A stretch of DNA of 64,000 nt. It comes from Bacillus sonorensis NBRC 101234 = KCTC 13918 (GTDB taxonomy: Bacteria; Bacillota; Bacilli; Bacillales; Bacillaceae). The position numbers were made by a program, and so were the translations under genes. The stretch spans positions 62,001 through 126,000 of the forward strand of contig NZ_BCVZ01000007.1 of assembly GCF_001592005.1 (NCBI RefSeq), in the 5' to 3' direction. Below the pieces are notes generated by a model, which made no database searches, had not been told where the DNA came from, and saw only the letters and a list, made by a program, of their open reading frames with translations. Positions 43,170-52,569 of this stretch are shown in pieces (the stretch's first letter is position 1; the number at the start of each line of letters is the position of its first letter).

Positions 43170-44381
43170 TCACCTCGCTTTCGCAAAAACATGGGAAAAA
43201 CGGTCTCCGGCAATCACGCTGACTTCAATTCCCCGCGCTGTTACATACTCGATGGCCGCGCTTTCTTCAGGCGAGAGAGCGTCTCCCTTTTCTTTGATGA
43301 CGAAAACGGCGGGCGCCTTGTCTCTCGCCGCGTTCCCCAAAACACGCGACAACTCCGGTGTCATGCGGCTTGTCATGATGTACTTTACAGTCTTGGCTAT
43401 ATCAGGGAGATGAAGTTCTTTCTCAAGCAGACTGTGAAACGGGTAAGAAGAATCACAATCAGCCAATGCCAAATGGTAAAAGAGCTTCCTCAAATGATCC
43501 TCCCCGGAGCGGACCGGAAAGACGGTTCGCTCTTTTCCAATGGAAACAAGTCCGGTATAAGTCCCGTTTTGAAGAGCCGCACGGACAACCGATGCCGTAA
43601 AAACAACGATATCTTCAAAAACCGGAGAAGGTGATCTGTCCATAAAAATGTACAAATTCCGGCCTTTCACCTGTTCAAATTCCTTTGTCATCAGGCTGTT
43701 CCGCCTTGCCGATGTCTTCCAGTCCACCCATGAAACACGGTCGCCGGGCTGATATTCCCTCACGCCTGAAGCCAGGTTGCTGTTTTGCCTCTGAAAATCA
43801 ACCGCATGTCCGCCCTTATCGTCAAAACTGCCCGCGTTTTCGCGATATGTAATTTCTTGATATGAAGGCAGCACTAGAAAGGAGGTTTCAATTTGCAGAT
43901 ACACTTCCTTTTCCAGCAGCCCAAGCGGATCACCGGTGCGGATTCTGACCGCAGTCAGACGGTGATCGCCCCTCGGGACGGACGGTATCGTATAAACCAT
44001 CTTGATTTCCTTCTGAAACCAGGGAAAAAGAAACGTTTTCGCCTCAGATAGATGACCGTTTTTCAAAAGCGAAGCCGGAAGGCAGTCTTCCACTATCAAA
44101 AACATCAGCGGAAACGGAAATTTTCTTTTTAGCGTAATGACGGCTTCAAATGGATCCCCGGCTTTCAACTGTCCACGGCTGAGCTTGCGTTCAGCCTCGA
44201 ATGTTTTCAACGGATAGAAAGCAAACAAAACGGCGTACAACCCAAAGGGAAGAAAAACATAGAACAAAAACCAGCTGACAAATCCCCCTTGAAACATGGC
44301 ATAGCTGAACGTCGAAGCCAATAGAAGAAATAGAACAAACAGCCTCCATCCGAACCCGAAACGACCGATGCGCTCTCTCAT
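43170..44381 (-). CDS. yeaD: YeaD, DUF58 protein
   Basis: 403 residues: two N-terminal membrane helices, then a beta-rich domain and the DUF58/VWA-like core with GVREYQPGDRVSWVDWKTSARRNSLMTKEFEQ. DUF58 proteins are thought to be clients of MoxR ATPases. Its start overlaps the yeaC stop by one base. Confidence 0.9.
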   Translation of the reverse strand: MRERIGRFGFGWRLFVLFLLLASTFSYAMFQGGFVSWFLFYVFLPFGLYAVLFAFYPLKTFEAERKLSRGQLKAGDPFEAVITLKRKFPFPLMFLIVEDCLPASLLKNGHLSEAKTFLFPWFQKEIKMVYTIPSVPRGDHRLTAVRIRTGDPLGLLEKEVYLQIETSFLVLPSYQEITYRENAGSFDDKGGHAVDFQRQNSNLASGVREYQPGDRVSWVDWKTSARRNSLMTKEFEQVKGRNLYIFMDRSPSPVFEDIVVFTASVVRAALQNGTYTGLVSIGKERTVFPVRSGEDHLRKLFYHLALADCDSSYPFHSLLEKELHLPDIAKTVKYIMTSRMTPELSRVLGNAARDKAPAVFVIKEKGDALSPEESAAIEYVTARGIEVSVIAGDRFSHVFAKAR

Positions 44382-45343
44382 TATCTGCTCATCGACCTTC
44401 CTACGGGAACCTTCGTTTTAGCCATGATATCCTGAAGAACCGTCTCCGGCCGTTTGCCTTCAAATTTCGCCTCCGGCCGCAAGATCATTCTGTGCGGAAG
44501 CGTAAATGGCGCAAGATACTGAATATCGTCGGGAATCACATAATCGCGGCTGTACAAAAAAGCAAACGCCTGTGCGGCCTTCATCAGGGCAATTGAGCCG
44601 CGCGGACTGACTCCCAAATAAACGTCTGAATGATGTCTTGTTTGCTGGGTGATGTCAACAATATATTCCTTAATGGAACGATCCACATATACCGTTTCAG
44701 CCTCTTTTTGGAACGAGGCCAGCTCCTCCTTTGTAATAACCGGCTCAATTTGTTCAATCGGACGGCTTCTCTCCTGAAGGTCGAGCACCTGAAGCTCTTC
44801 GCGGACCGTTGGATAGCCCATTCGAAGCTTGAATAGGAAGCGGTCAAGCTGGGCTTCAGGGAGCGGATAAGTCCCTTCATATTCCACCGGGTTCTGTGTG
44901 GCCATGACAAAAAAAGGCTGGGAAAGCGGCATCGTCACACCGTCCACAGTCACGCTCCCTTCTTCCATCGCTTCTAAGAGGGCCGATTGGGTTTTGGGCG
45001 ATGTGCGGTTGATTTCATCCGCAAGAACAATATCTCCCATAATCGGGCCTGAACGGTATTCAAATTCAAGGGTTTTTGGATTATATATGGAAACGCCTGT
45101 AACGTCTGAAGGCAATAAATCCGGCGTAAACTGAATTCTCTTGAATTCCGCACCGGTAGACTTCGCCAAAGTACGGACCATCATCGTTTTCCCCACACCT
45201 GGCACATCTTCCAAAAGCACATGGCCGTTTGCAAGAATGGCGGTCAGGCTCAAAACGGCAATATCTTTCTTTCCTACCATTACTTTATCAATATTTTCGG
45301 CTACTTTTCCCAAAACAGGATGCAGCGTTTCTTGGTAAGCCAT
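44381..45343 (-). CDS. yeaC: YeaC, MoxR-type AAA+ ATPase
   Basis: 320 residues. Walker A EDVPGVGKTMMV, Walker B IVLADEINRTSPKTQSALLEAM, sensor ATQNPVEYEGTYPLPEAQLDRF. Start MAYQETLHP follows GAGGAGG by six bases; five upstream codons contain that RBS and are excluded. Likely chaperone for YeaD/YebA assembly (family knowledge and operon context). Confidence 0.93.
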   Translation of the reverse strand: MAYQETLHPVLGKVAENIDKVMVGKKDIAVLSLTAILANGHVLLEDVPGVGKTMMVRTLAKSTGAEFKRIQFTPDLLPSDVTGVSIYNPKTLEFEYRSGPIMGDIVLADEINRTSPKTQSALLEAMEEGSVTVDGVTMPLSQPFFVMATQNPVEYEGTYPLPEAQLDRFLFKLRMGYPTVREELQVLDLQERSRPIEQIEPVITKEELASFQKEAETVYVDRSIKEYIVDITQQTRHHSDVYLGVSPRGSIALMKAAQAFAFLYSRDYVIPDDIQYLAPFTLPHRMILRPEAKFEGKRPETVLQDIMAKTKVPVGRSMSR

Positions 45344-45446
45344 CCTTTTCCTCCTCATGCGTACGGATCAAAATTGATTTAACTTTACGATAAACGATGT
45401 TCCGCAAGAAAACAACTAAATGGTTAAACTCTCTTTTTATACAATT

Positions 45447-45480
45447 AAAAATAACCTTTTCCAATCGAAAAGGTTATTTT
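45447..45480 (-). terminator. Intrinsic terminator of yeaB
   Basis: AAAATAACCTTTTC and GAAAAGGTTATTTT pair around GATTG; T-rich on both sides. It overlaps the final codons of yeaB. Confidence 0.85.
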
Positions 45481-46352
45481 ACATCGTCTCTAAACGGTTC
45501 TATATGAACATGGGAATGAACGATCGAGTGCTCCTCCTGCATTTTCCTTTCAATTTCATCGGCGATATCGTGGCTTTCAGAAATATTCAGGTCAGGCCTG
45601 ACTTCAACGATGACTTCAATATGAACGGCGCTTCCCAAATATCTCGCCTTCACATCCTTGATCCTGCCGACGCCGGGAACTTTTTGAATCGTTTCTTTAT
45701 ATGTCGAAATATCCTTTATATCAAATCCGTCCGTCAAGGAGTGGGCGGCCTCTTTAAAAATATCCCACGCCGTTTTGCAGATGATCAATCCGATGATAAA
45801 TGCCGCAGCCGTATCGACCCAGGCAAGGTGAAACTGCGCCGCGAAAATGCCCGTAAACGTTCCGATGCTGACGAAAGCATCTGATCTATTGTCTGCGGCG
45901 GCCGCATAAAGCGCCTGGCTGTTTACCTTTTTAGCGAGCCTTTTATTATAGCCGTAAACCAAAAACATCACGGCCGCACTCCCGACCGCCGTCCAAGCCG
46001 CAATCATATCGGGAGTTGTTTCTCTCGGGTGAAAAAACATTTCACCAGAACTGTACAGCACCTCAAGCCCGACAACCATCATAATAAAAGAGGCGACGAG
46101 CGAGGCGATCGTCTCGGCCCTGAAATGCCCGTACGGATGGTCTTCATCAGGCGGCTTTTGCGAAATCCTGAGACCGATCAGCACCGCTAAAGATGCAATA
46201 ATGTCCGTCGTGTTGTTAAGCCCGTCTGCCCTTAAGGCCTCGGAGTGAAACATATACCCGATCATCAGCTTAACAGCCGACAGGACAAGGTAAGCGATTA
46301 TACTGACCCATGCCCCGGCTTCTCCTTTTTTTAATTCGTCATACCGTTCCAT
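45474..46352 (-). CDS. yeaB: Cation diffusion facilitator exporter (YeaB/MneS)
   Basis: CDF-family metal exporter, 292 residues, six membrane helices. Metal-site motifs: LRADGLNNTTDIIASL (helix 2) and AADNRSDAFVSIG (helix 5); a cytoplasmic C-domain ends EEHSIVHSHVHIEPF with histidines typical of CDF metal binding. In B. subtilis YeaB (MneS) is a secondary manganese exporter. Position next to yeaC is conserved. Metal specificity here is inferred. Confidence 0.9.
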   Translation of the reverse strand: MERYDELKKGEAGAWVSIIAYLVLSAVKLMIGYMFHSEALRADGLNNTTDIIASLAVLIGLRISQKPPDEDHPYGHFRAETIASLVASFIMMVVGLEVLYSSGEMFFHPRETTPDMIAAWTAVGSAAVMFLVYGYNKRLAKKVNSQALYAAAADNRSDAFVSIGTFTGIFAAQFHLAWVDTAAAFIIGLIICKTAWDIFKEAAHSLTDGFDIKDISTYKETIQKVPGVGRIKDVKARYLGSAVHIEVIVEVRPDLNISESHDIADEIERKMQEEHSIVHSHVHIEPFRDDVK

Positions 46353-46754
46353 AAAAAGCTTCCTTTCCCATCCGTGTATTCGCTTTTATCATACAAAGCA
46401 AAACCCGAGTGAGTCTATAGAAACATGATTCACTTCTTGCAGAAATATAGTCGCAATAGAACTTTTTTTATTGAAGGAAACAAATTTCAGCCCGGCCAAT
46501 CCCCGAAAAACCCCGGTACGGCAAGTTTTTTTCAAATCCCCTTACTCTCTCCGGCATGCCGCCGAATAAGGTTCGGATCCTTTTTCCGAATTATTTTTCT
46601 TTTTTACAAGCGAATTTTTTCAGAAAAACGTTAAACAATCAGAGACTGCCGACTATCCAGAGATCTTTCGCCAGACGGCAAAGTGACAGGAACAATCGCG
46701 TTTAACCTGAAATAGGCCGAAACACCTTGCAGAATCTCTGCAAGGCGTTTTGAT
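46353..46754. other. Gene-poor interval upstream of yeaB
   Basis: About 400 bases. The only open frame, 46425-46634 on plus, lacks an RBS and looks random. The segment must hold the yeaB promoter and, at its other end, the acyltransferase terminator. In B. subtilis gabP lies in this general position; no trace is seen. Confidence 0.6.
46725..46751. terminator. Hairpin terminator after the acyltransferase gene
   Basis: CCTTGCAGA and TCTGCAAGG form a nine-base stem with a three-base loop, followed by CGTTTTG on plus and TGTTTCGG on minus. Confidence 0.65.
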
Positions 46755-47759
46755 TCAGCATCTTTTTTTCCTCCCCAGCAACACCGGGTATCTGTTCAAA
46801 AGAAGAATGCACGGAACCATGATCAGCAAGGTCACGGCAGTATACACGCCGCCCCACAATACGGAACCGTATGTCTCATCAAGGGAAACATTCATGAAAT
46901 AATAGATGATGGCTTTTAACATCCGGATGACCGGGTAATGAAGAACGAGGATGATCAGCGAATTTCTGCCGAGGAATTGCAGAAGCGCCGCATGCTGCAG
47001 TTTAAAGCTTATAAGTATCACGCCGGCCGTTCCCAAACATGACGTAACGTAAAAGATCGCCATGTTTCCGTATTCATTCGCTCTCATATCCACTCTGACG
47101 TTTTGGCTTTGCAGAAAGCCGACCAGAATGAACAGAAACAATGACATGAGCAGCGTTTTGCGATGTCTGTCAGCCTTCAGCATATGCCTCAGAAAAAAAC
47201 CGGCCGCATAAAAACCGAGGGCTGTCAAAGCGACCTCAATATTCCACGGAAGCTTTAATCCGAGATACTGGTAATTGATATAACCGAACAGACCGGATAC
47301 CGTCACAACAAGGACAACATCGTGATCCTTCAGCGTTTTTTTCAACCAAAAAAACAGCATATCGACGATGAACAAGCATGTTAAAAACCATAGAGCAGGA
47401 TTATGGGTCAGCATATAGCCGTCAGGAATGGAATAAAAAATCCCTTTAAACGGGACGATCGGATCAACATCCGAACTGCCGCTGAACTTGAAATGCCTCT
47501 CGACAAACAACCAATATAAATAGGCGATGACGGAAAAGATGAAGTACGGCAAAAGAAGAGTCTTCATTTTTTTGAGAAGGAAGGAAGAAAAGGTCATATT
47601 CTCATCGCGGTACACGACCCCTGACAAAAAGAAAAACAGCGGCATGTGAAAAGAAAAAATGAACGTTTTCAGCCATTCAGTTGTCGGTGTATGGCCTAAC
47701 ACGACCAGGATAATTCCCAGCCCTTTCGCCGCGTCAATCCAATCGATCCTTTTCGGCAT
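46755..47759 (-). CDS. Acyltransferase family 3 membrane protein
   Basis: 334 residues with about ten membrane helices. The N-terminus PKRIDWIDAAKGLGIILVVLGHT followed by FIFSFHMPLFFFLSG carries the essential His of the acyltransferase-3 family and the FHMPLFF motif. Such proteins O-acetylate cell-wall or exopolysaccharide sugars. The first ATG touches GGAG, so the third-codon ATG nine bases on is taken. Divergent from cotA. Substrate unknown; B. subtilis YkrP is similar. Confidence 0.85.
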   Translation of the reverse strand: MPKRIDWIDAAKGLGIILVVLGHTPTTEWLKTFIFSFHMPLFFFLSGVVYRDENMTFSSFLLKKMKTLLLPYFIFSVIAYLYWLFVERHFKFSGSSDVDPIVPFKGIFYSIPDGYMLTHNPALWFLTCLFIVDMLFFWLKKTLKDHDVVLVVTVSGLFGYINYQYLGLKLPWNIEVALTALGFYAAGFFLRHMLKADRHRKTLLMSLFLFILVGFLQSQNVRVDMRANEYGNMAIFYVTSCLGTAGVILISFKLQHAALLQFLGRNSLIILVLHYPVIRMLKAIIYYFMNVSLDETYGSVLWGGVYTAVTLLIMVPCILLLNRYPVLLGRKKRC

Positions 47760-48070
47760 CACCGGCATCTCCTTTCAACCCGCTTTTATCCCGCAAAAAA
47801 AGGGATCACACATAATGTATCATCGCCTCGTAAAAGAGCACCACCTTCTCCCCTCGCAAAACGCCATATTTAATCGTTTTGAAATATCCCGTTCATTCCC
47901 TTGTAAAACTTCGTCTTTATTATCATAAAAGGCTTCCGAAAAACAGGCTTGGACAGACGCCTTTACAGCGGCTTCCTCTGCATTTTTTCTCTCTCAGGCA
48001 GGAACCTAAACATAGGTCCCGTCTTATAATGTACTAATCTTTTTATCAGAACATAGAGGACAGGTGAAAC
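47760..48070. other. Divergent promoter region, acyltransferase gene / cotA
   Basis: About 310 bases with no gene. CotA is expected to be sigma-K/GerE controlled in the mother cell; a CATAATGTA (47811-47819) matches the sigma-K -10 pattern CATAnnnTA but lies 250 bases from the start, so I do not claim it. An imperfect palindrome is seen at 48000-48020 (GGAACCTAAACATAGGTCCC). Confidence 0.4.
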
Positions 48071-49615
48071 ATGAAACTTGAAAAATTTGTCGACCAGCTG
48101 CCGATTCCAAAAGTGATCAAACCTCATACAAAAAGCAAAACAAACACCTACTATGAGGTCACGATGCAGGAGTTTTATCAACAGCTTCACCGAGATCTGC
48201 CGCCTACCCGGCTTTACGGATATAACGGAAGCTACCCCGGACCTACATTTGAAGTCAAAAAAAATGAAAAGGTCGCGGTCAAATGGATGAATAAACTGCC
48301 GCATCACCATTTTCTTCCTATCGACCACACGATTCACCATGACGCCCATGAGGAGCATCAAGTCAAAACGGTCGTTCACCTTCACGGCGGAAATACTCCG
48401 GCTGACAGCGACGGCTATCCTGAGGCTTGGTATACAAGGGATTTTAAAGAAACGGGGCCGTTTTTCGAAAAGGAGGTTTATGAATATCCCAACCACCAGG
48501 ACGCGACCGCCCTCTGGTACCATGATCACGCGATGGCCCTGACAAGACTGAATGTATATGCGGGCCTTGTCGGTTTATATTTCATCCGTGACAGGGAAGA
48601 ACAGTCTTTAAACGTGCCAAAAGGAGAATATGAGATTCCCCTCTTGATCCAGGATAAGTCGTTTCAGGAGGATGGTTCATTGTTTTATCCGCGGCAGCCT
48701 GACGACCCTTCTCCAGATCTGCCGAATCCGTCGATTGTCCCCGGATTTTGCGGAGATACCATTTTGGTGAATGGCAAAGTGTGGCCCTACGCAGAAATCG
48801 AACCGCGAAAATACCGTTTTCGCGTTCTGAATGCTTCAAATACGAGGATATATGAACTGTATTTCGATTCAGGGCATGCGTTTTATCAAATCGGAACAGA
48901 CGGCGGCCTGCTGCAGCGCCCGGCAAAAGTCGAGTCACTCACGATCGCCCCTGCTGAAAGATGCGACCTTATCGTCGATTTTTCGAATGCAGAAGGAAAA
49001 ACAGTCACTTTGAAAAACCGGATCGGCTGCGGCGGAGAGGATGCAGACCCGGAAACCGATGCCGATATTATGCAGTTCCGCGTATCCAAGCCATTAAAAC
49101 AAAAGGACACTAGCAAGATTCCAAAAATATTGAGAAAGCGGCCGTTTTTCCAAAACCGAAATATCAATACGATCAGGCGTTTGACCTTGGGGGCATCGCA
49201 GGATCAATACGGAAGGCCTGTCCTTCTTTTAAACAACACGAGATGGCATGCGCCCGTGACAGAGACCCCCGCGCTTGGCAGCACTGAGATCTGGTCGATC
49301 GTCAATGCGGGAAGGGCCATCCATCCGATCCATTTGCATCTCGTTCAATTTTTCATTCTTGACCACCGCCCATTTGACACGGAGCGCTATCAGGAAAACG
49401 GAGAACTGATTTTTACCGGCCCTGCCGCTGCTCCCCCGCCAAATGAAAGAGGACTTAAAGATACGGTAAAGGTTCCACCCGGATCAGTCACGCGCATAAT
49501 CGCCACCTTCAGCCCGTACAGCGGCAAATACGTGTGGCATTGCCATATACTCGAGCATGAAGATTATGATATGATGCGGCCCCTTGACGTCACAGATTTT
49601 CGCATCCAATCATAA
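48071..49615 (+). CDS. cotA: Spore coat laccase CotA (multicopper oxidase)
   Basis: Outer-coat copper oxidase that makes the brown spore pigment and oxidises phenols and bilirubin. 514 residues, three cupredoxin domains. Copper ligands: VVHLHGG, LWYHDHA, HPIHLHLVQF and YVWHCHILEHEDYDMM (T1 Cys-His and Met). Length and text match B. subtilis CotA (513). RBS AGGACAGGTG precedes ATG. Adjacent terminator downstream. In B. subtilis cotA is also near yeaB. Confidence 0.97.
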   Translation: MKLEKFVDQLPIPKVIKPHTKSKTNTYYEVTMQEFYQQLHRDLPPTRLYGYNGSYPGPTFEVKKNEKVAVKWMNKLPHHHFLPIDHTIHHDAHEEHQVKTVVHLHGGNTPADSDGYPEAWYTRDFKETGPFFEKEVYEYPNHQDATALWYHDHAMALTRLNVYAGLVGLYFIRDREEQSLNVPKGEYEIPLLIQDKSFQEDGSLFYPRQPDDPSPDLPNPSIVPGFCGDTILVNGKVWPYAEIEPRKYRFRVLNASNTRIYELYFDSGHAFYQIGTDGGLLQRPAKVESLTIAPAERCDLIVDFSNAEGKTVTLKNRIGCGGEDADPETDADIMQFRVSKPLKQKDTSKIPKILRKRPFFQNRNINTIRRLTLGASQDQYGRPVLLLNNTRWHAPVTETPALGSTEIWSIVNAGRAIHPIHLHLVQFFILDHRPFDTERYQENGELIFTGPAAAPPPNERGLKDTVKVPPGSVTRIIATFSPYSGKYVWHCHILEHEDYDMMRPLDVTDFRIQS

Positions 49616-49641
49616 AAGCCTCCTTTGCCGGAGGCTTTTTT
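49613..49641 (+). terminator. Intrinsic terminator of cotA
   Basis: AAAAGCCTCC and GGAGGCTTTT pair around TTTGCC, followed by T residues. Confidence 0.9.
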
Positions 49642-49727
49642 CATTTATAAAAAGCACAACGGATCAAAAAAAGCGGTCTTCCATCGTGTACAATAAAGGC
49701 AAGAAAACTCCGAAAGGCTGTGTCAAA

Positions 49728-50597
49728 GTGGACTATTACGAAAGAATTCAAAGCGCTGTTCATTTTATGGAAGAAAATCTGAAAAAGGAATTACCCATCA
49801 CCGACATTGCTTCAAAGGCTTGTTTCTCACCATTCCATTTTCAACGGCTTTTTCAAGCGATTTCCGGTTTTTCCGTACGGGAATATATCCGCCGGCGGCG
49901 GTTGACTGAAGCCGCAAATCTGCTGAAGAAGACCAACCGGACAATCCTCGACATCGCCATCGACTACCAGTATGGTTCACAGGAAGCATTCAGCCGGGCG
50001 TTCGCCCATTGCTTCGGGATCACCCCGGCCAAATACCGCAGATCAACAATCCAACTGGATGGCCAGTCTATCATCAATTTTCTCGACCTGAAAACAAGCC
50101 TCAATGGAGACGAATCGATTCCCAAACCGGCCATCATGCACTTAGACTCCATTCCCGTCATCGGTTATGAATACCACACAGACCTGAACGATGAACAGTA
50201 TTTTGAAGACATCCCCGGCTTCTACCACGATTTCGGAGCTAATGAATACTTTTTGAAGATCCCTGATAAAGCAGCGCCTGACATGTCATACGGCATATCA
50301 TGCAATTTCCGGGATGAGGGCGCATTTTCATTTATCGTCGGCGAGGCGGTTCTCTCGTCGGCTCAAAATACCGAAGACCGGTTTGTCCACATTGAGATAC
50401 CCGGCGGGAAGTACGCCGTGTTTGACGTAAGCGGGCCGACTGAACAGGTTCAAAACACAAGAAGGTACATCTATCGCACATGGCTTGCGAATGCGAACTA
50501 TGAAAGAAGGGAAGGACCGGATTTTGAGGTGACTGATGTGCGCCGCTCCGCTTATCCGCATGACATGAAAATGAAAATCTATATTCCCATTACATAA
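49728..50597 (+). CDS. AraC-family regulator with GyrI-like effector domain
   Basis: 289 residues from a GTG start (VDYYERIQSAV) ten bases after GAAAGG. Residues ~8-105 hold the two AraC helix-turn-helices (ITDIASKACFSPFHFQRLF and ILDIAIDYQYGSQEAFSRAF, then GITPAKYR). Residues ~125-289 are a GyrI-like/effector-binding fold. This is the architecture of Rob/SoxS-like sensors of small molecules. TACAAT in the leader may be the -10. The longer frame overlaps cotA and its terminator and is rejected. Targets unknown; the SDR gene converges. Confidence 0.87.
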   Translation: MDYYERIQSAVHFMEENLKKELPITDIASKACFSPFHFQRLFQAISGFSVREYIRRRRLTEAANLLKKTNRTILDIAIDYQYGSQEAFSRAFAHCFGITPAKYRRSTIQLDGQSIINFLDLKTSLNGDESIPKPAIMHLDSIPVIGYEYHTDLNDEQYFEDIPGFYHDFGANEYFLKIPDKAAPDMSYGISCNFRDEGAFSFIVGEAVLSSAQNTEDRFVHIEIPGGKYAVFDVSGPTEQVQNTRRYIYRTWLANANYERREGPDFEVTDVRRSAYPHDMKMKIYIPIT

Positions 50598-50598
50598 A

Positions 50599-50627
50599 TA
50601 CCGGGAACCCATTTTGGATTCCCGGTA
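50599..50627. terminator. Hairpin between the AraC-type and SDR genes
   Basis: TACCGGGAA pairs with TTCCCGGTA around CCCATTTTGGA. T-tracts are poor, but its place between convergent stops suggests shared termination. Confidence 0.6.
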
Positions 50628-50634
50628 TGTTCGC

Positions 50635-51279
50635 TCAGATTGCTTTCAGCGCTTCGGCGATCGCCGTTTCTCCGCTGAGCAGGTCAAATGAACGGCCGAA
50701 TGTGCGCTCTTCAGTAAGTGCGGCGGCCACTGTGGCAGCTACGTCTTCGCGGGGAATCGCGCCCCGCTCCAGATTTTCCGCGGCTGTTATTTTCCCTGTG
50801 CCCGGCTCATTTAAAAGCCCTCCAGGACGGATGATCGTATATATTAAATCACTTGCTTCCAGTATTTTATCCGCATAATGCTTTGCGACATAATAAGGTT
50901 TTATCGCTTCGTTCCAGTTTTCCCTGTTGTGGGCCTGCAATGTGCTGACCATGATAAACCGTTTAATGCCTGCTTGTTGTGCGGCTTCAATCGTTTTTGC
51001 CGCGCCGTCCAGATCGACCAGCAATGTTTTATCATCACCGGTGTTTCCGCCTGATCCGGCCGTAAAGACGATCGCCTCACAGCCTTTTGCCGCTTCCGCA
51101 ATCTCTTCCACAGTCCCTTCTAAATTGGCGAGCGCGCTTTCGACTCCGGAGCGCTTCAATGTCTCCGCCTGCTCTTCATTTCTGACCATCGCCCTGACCT
51201 GATGTTCGCTGCTTTCATGCAGCATGTTGGTCAGGTGCCGGCCAATCTGCCCATTTGCTCCGACGATGAACACTTTCAT
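50635..51279 (-). CDS. yhfK: Atypical short-chain NAD(P)-binding oxidoreductase (YhfK-like)
   Basis: 214-residue Rossmann protein of the atypical SDR family: MKVFIVGANGQIGRHL nucleotide-binding loop, FTAGSGGNTG, FIMVSTLQAHN, PYYVAKHYADKIL with the YxxxK pair, and IIRPGGLLNEPGTG. It closely resembles B. subtilis YhfK (same length), unrelated to the E. coli-style yhf genes elsewhere in this window. Substrate unknown. Confidence 0.87.
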   Translation of the reverse strand: MKVFIVGANGQIGRHLTNMLHESSEHQVRAMVRNEEQAETLKRSGVESALANLEGTVEEIAEAAKGCEAIVFTAGSGGNTGDDKTLLVDLDGAAKTIEAAQQAGIKRFIMVSTLQAHNRENWNEAIKPYYVAKHYADKILEASDLIYTIIRPGGLLNEPGTGKITAAENLERGAIPREDVAATVAAALTEERTFGRSFDLLSGETAIAEALKAI

Positions 51280-51369
51280 ATCATCCTGCTCCTTTCGCTT
51301 CGGTTTCTTCTATTATTTCATTGTATGTATGATCCTTCAAACAGCCGGCCCACACGAATCCGGCAAAAA

Positions 51370-51404
51370 GAAAAGACCTCCCATCTCTATCATGGGAAGT
51401 CTTT
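51370..51404. terminator. Intrinsic terminator of the signal peptidase gene
   Basis: AAAAGAC-TCCCA and TGGGA-GTCTTTT pair across TCTCTATCA, with T-rich flanks on both strands. Confidence 0.85.
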
Positions 51405-51406
51405 TC

Positions 51407-51955
51407 TTATTCTATTCCGCCGATTTCGTTGAATGGAAAGTAGCGAAACTCGACTTTGCCGACGACGGAGGATTTTGAAACAAATCCAAAATAGCGGCTG
51501 TCTCTGCTGTTCTGCCGGTTGTCTCCCATAACGAAGAAACTGTCTTTCGGCACTTTTTCTTTGCCTGTTAAGTCTTTCAGGGTGAAATTATTTGTTAAAT
51601 GTTCATCGCCCGCCAAGGTTTGCTTATTTTGTTTCAGATAAGGCTCATCATAGGTTTTTCCATTAATATAAAGGACATCGTCTTTCATCTCAATCGAATC
51701 CCCGGGGACGCCGATGACTCTTTTGACATAGTCTTCGTCAGCATCAGGGGCATGAAAAATAATCTTGTCAAAACGATGTATGTCGCTGATTTTACTGACC
51801 ATAACCATATTCCCGTTTTGCAGGGTTGGAGACATTGAATCCCCTAAAACAGTTGACGGTGTAAACAGAAAATAGCGGCAAATAAATACAATTACCCCCG
51901 CAATGAGAAGCGTCCTCACCCATGACCAGATCTCTTTTTTTCTAGTATTCTTCAT
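51407..51955 (-). CDS. Type I signal peptidase
   Basis: 182 residues, one N-terminal membrane anchor (TLLIAGVIVFICRYFLF). Catalytic Ser40 in LGDSMSPTL and Lys78 in DYVKRVIGVPGDS; the later GDNRQNSRDSR box is intact. A Sip-family enzyme removing signal peptides at the outer face of the membrane. Bacillus has several paralogues (SipS/T/U/V/W); this one cannot be assigned confidently to one of them. Confidence 0.93.
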   Translation of the reverse strand: MKNTRKKEIWSWVRTLLIAGVIVFICRYFLFTPSTVLGDSMSPTLQNGNMVMVSKISDIHRFDKIIFHAPDADEDYVKRVIGVPGDSIEMKDDVLYINGKTYDEPYLKQNKQTLAGDEHLTNNFTLKDLTGKEKVPKDSFFVMGDNRQNSRDSRYFGFVSKSSVVGKVEFRYFPFNEIGGIE

Positions 51956-52243
51956 ATTTTCTCTCCTTCATATCGATTATATCAGAATTTTGCCGCTTGG
52001 TATGCATTCTCTCTCATATCATACCAGACGGCTCGCCTTCATGCCGTTTCCGCGCTTCTTCGTTTTATGGTGAAAAATCCCGTTTTATTATACATTAGCG
52101 TTTCCTTGCAGAAAATCCTTTCATTTCCCCTGTTTTATTTTATAAATTTGGCAGAGCTATAGGCAAAAACCGTTATAGATGCACAGGCAAACTCATTCCG
52201 TCTGCAATACATTATCATAACCCAGATAAAGGTGGTGAGCGCC

Positions 52244-52429
52244 ATGTACAACTACGATGAATACGACAATTACGATCCATACAACCGCAAGCCGAAACAT
52301 ACGCCGAAGACGAATGACACCAGTGAACAGCGTCATTCTGATGATCGCGACCGTTTCAAATGCAAAAGAAGAAAGTGTTTTTCTGATGATGACGATGACC
52401 GCTTTACATGCCGGAGAAAGAAGTGCTGA
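52244..52429 (+). CDS. Small Tyr/Asp- and Cys/Lys-rich protein, coat-like
   Basis: 61 residues. N-part MYNYDEYDNYDPYNRKPKHT is tyrosine-rich; the C-part repeats DRF-x-C-x-R-x-KC twice (DRFKCKRRKC, DRFTCRRKKC) around an Asp-rich stretch. Composition is like small spore-coat or crust proteins of Bacillus, but no family is recognised. ATG is six bases after AAAGGTGGTG; an upstream GTG is less likely. It ends before a strong terminator and so is a real monocistronic gene. Confidence 0.65.
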   Translation: MYNYDEYDNYDPYNRKPKHTPKTNDTSEQRHSDDRDRFKCKRRKCFSDDDDDRFTCRRKKC

Positions 52430-52442
52430 GAATGTTCATGAG

Positions 52443-52476
52443 AAGCCGATTCACACATGATAATCGGCTTTTTTCC
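52443..52476 (+). terminator. Terminator of the small coat-like gene
   Basis: AAGCCGATT and AATCGGCTT pair around CACACATGAT, followed by TTTTTCC. Confidence 0.88.
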
Positions 52477-52569
52477 ATTTGATCGCTGGACGTCCGTGAC
52501 GCCAAGTCAGCTTTGGAACCATCATCCAATAGCTGAATATGCTAATGGAAAAGGAGATGAAAAACAGCT

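Noticed and set aside
46425..46634. 69-codon plus-strand frame between yeaB and the acyltransferase gene
   Set aside because: No RBS and no coherent protein pattern.
47811..47819. CATAATGTA as a sigma-K -10 element for cotA
   Set aside because: About 250 bases from the start codon and no convincing -35; a nine-base match is too weak.
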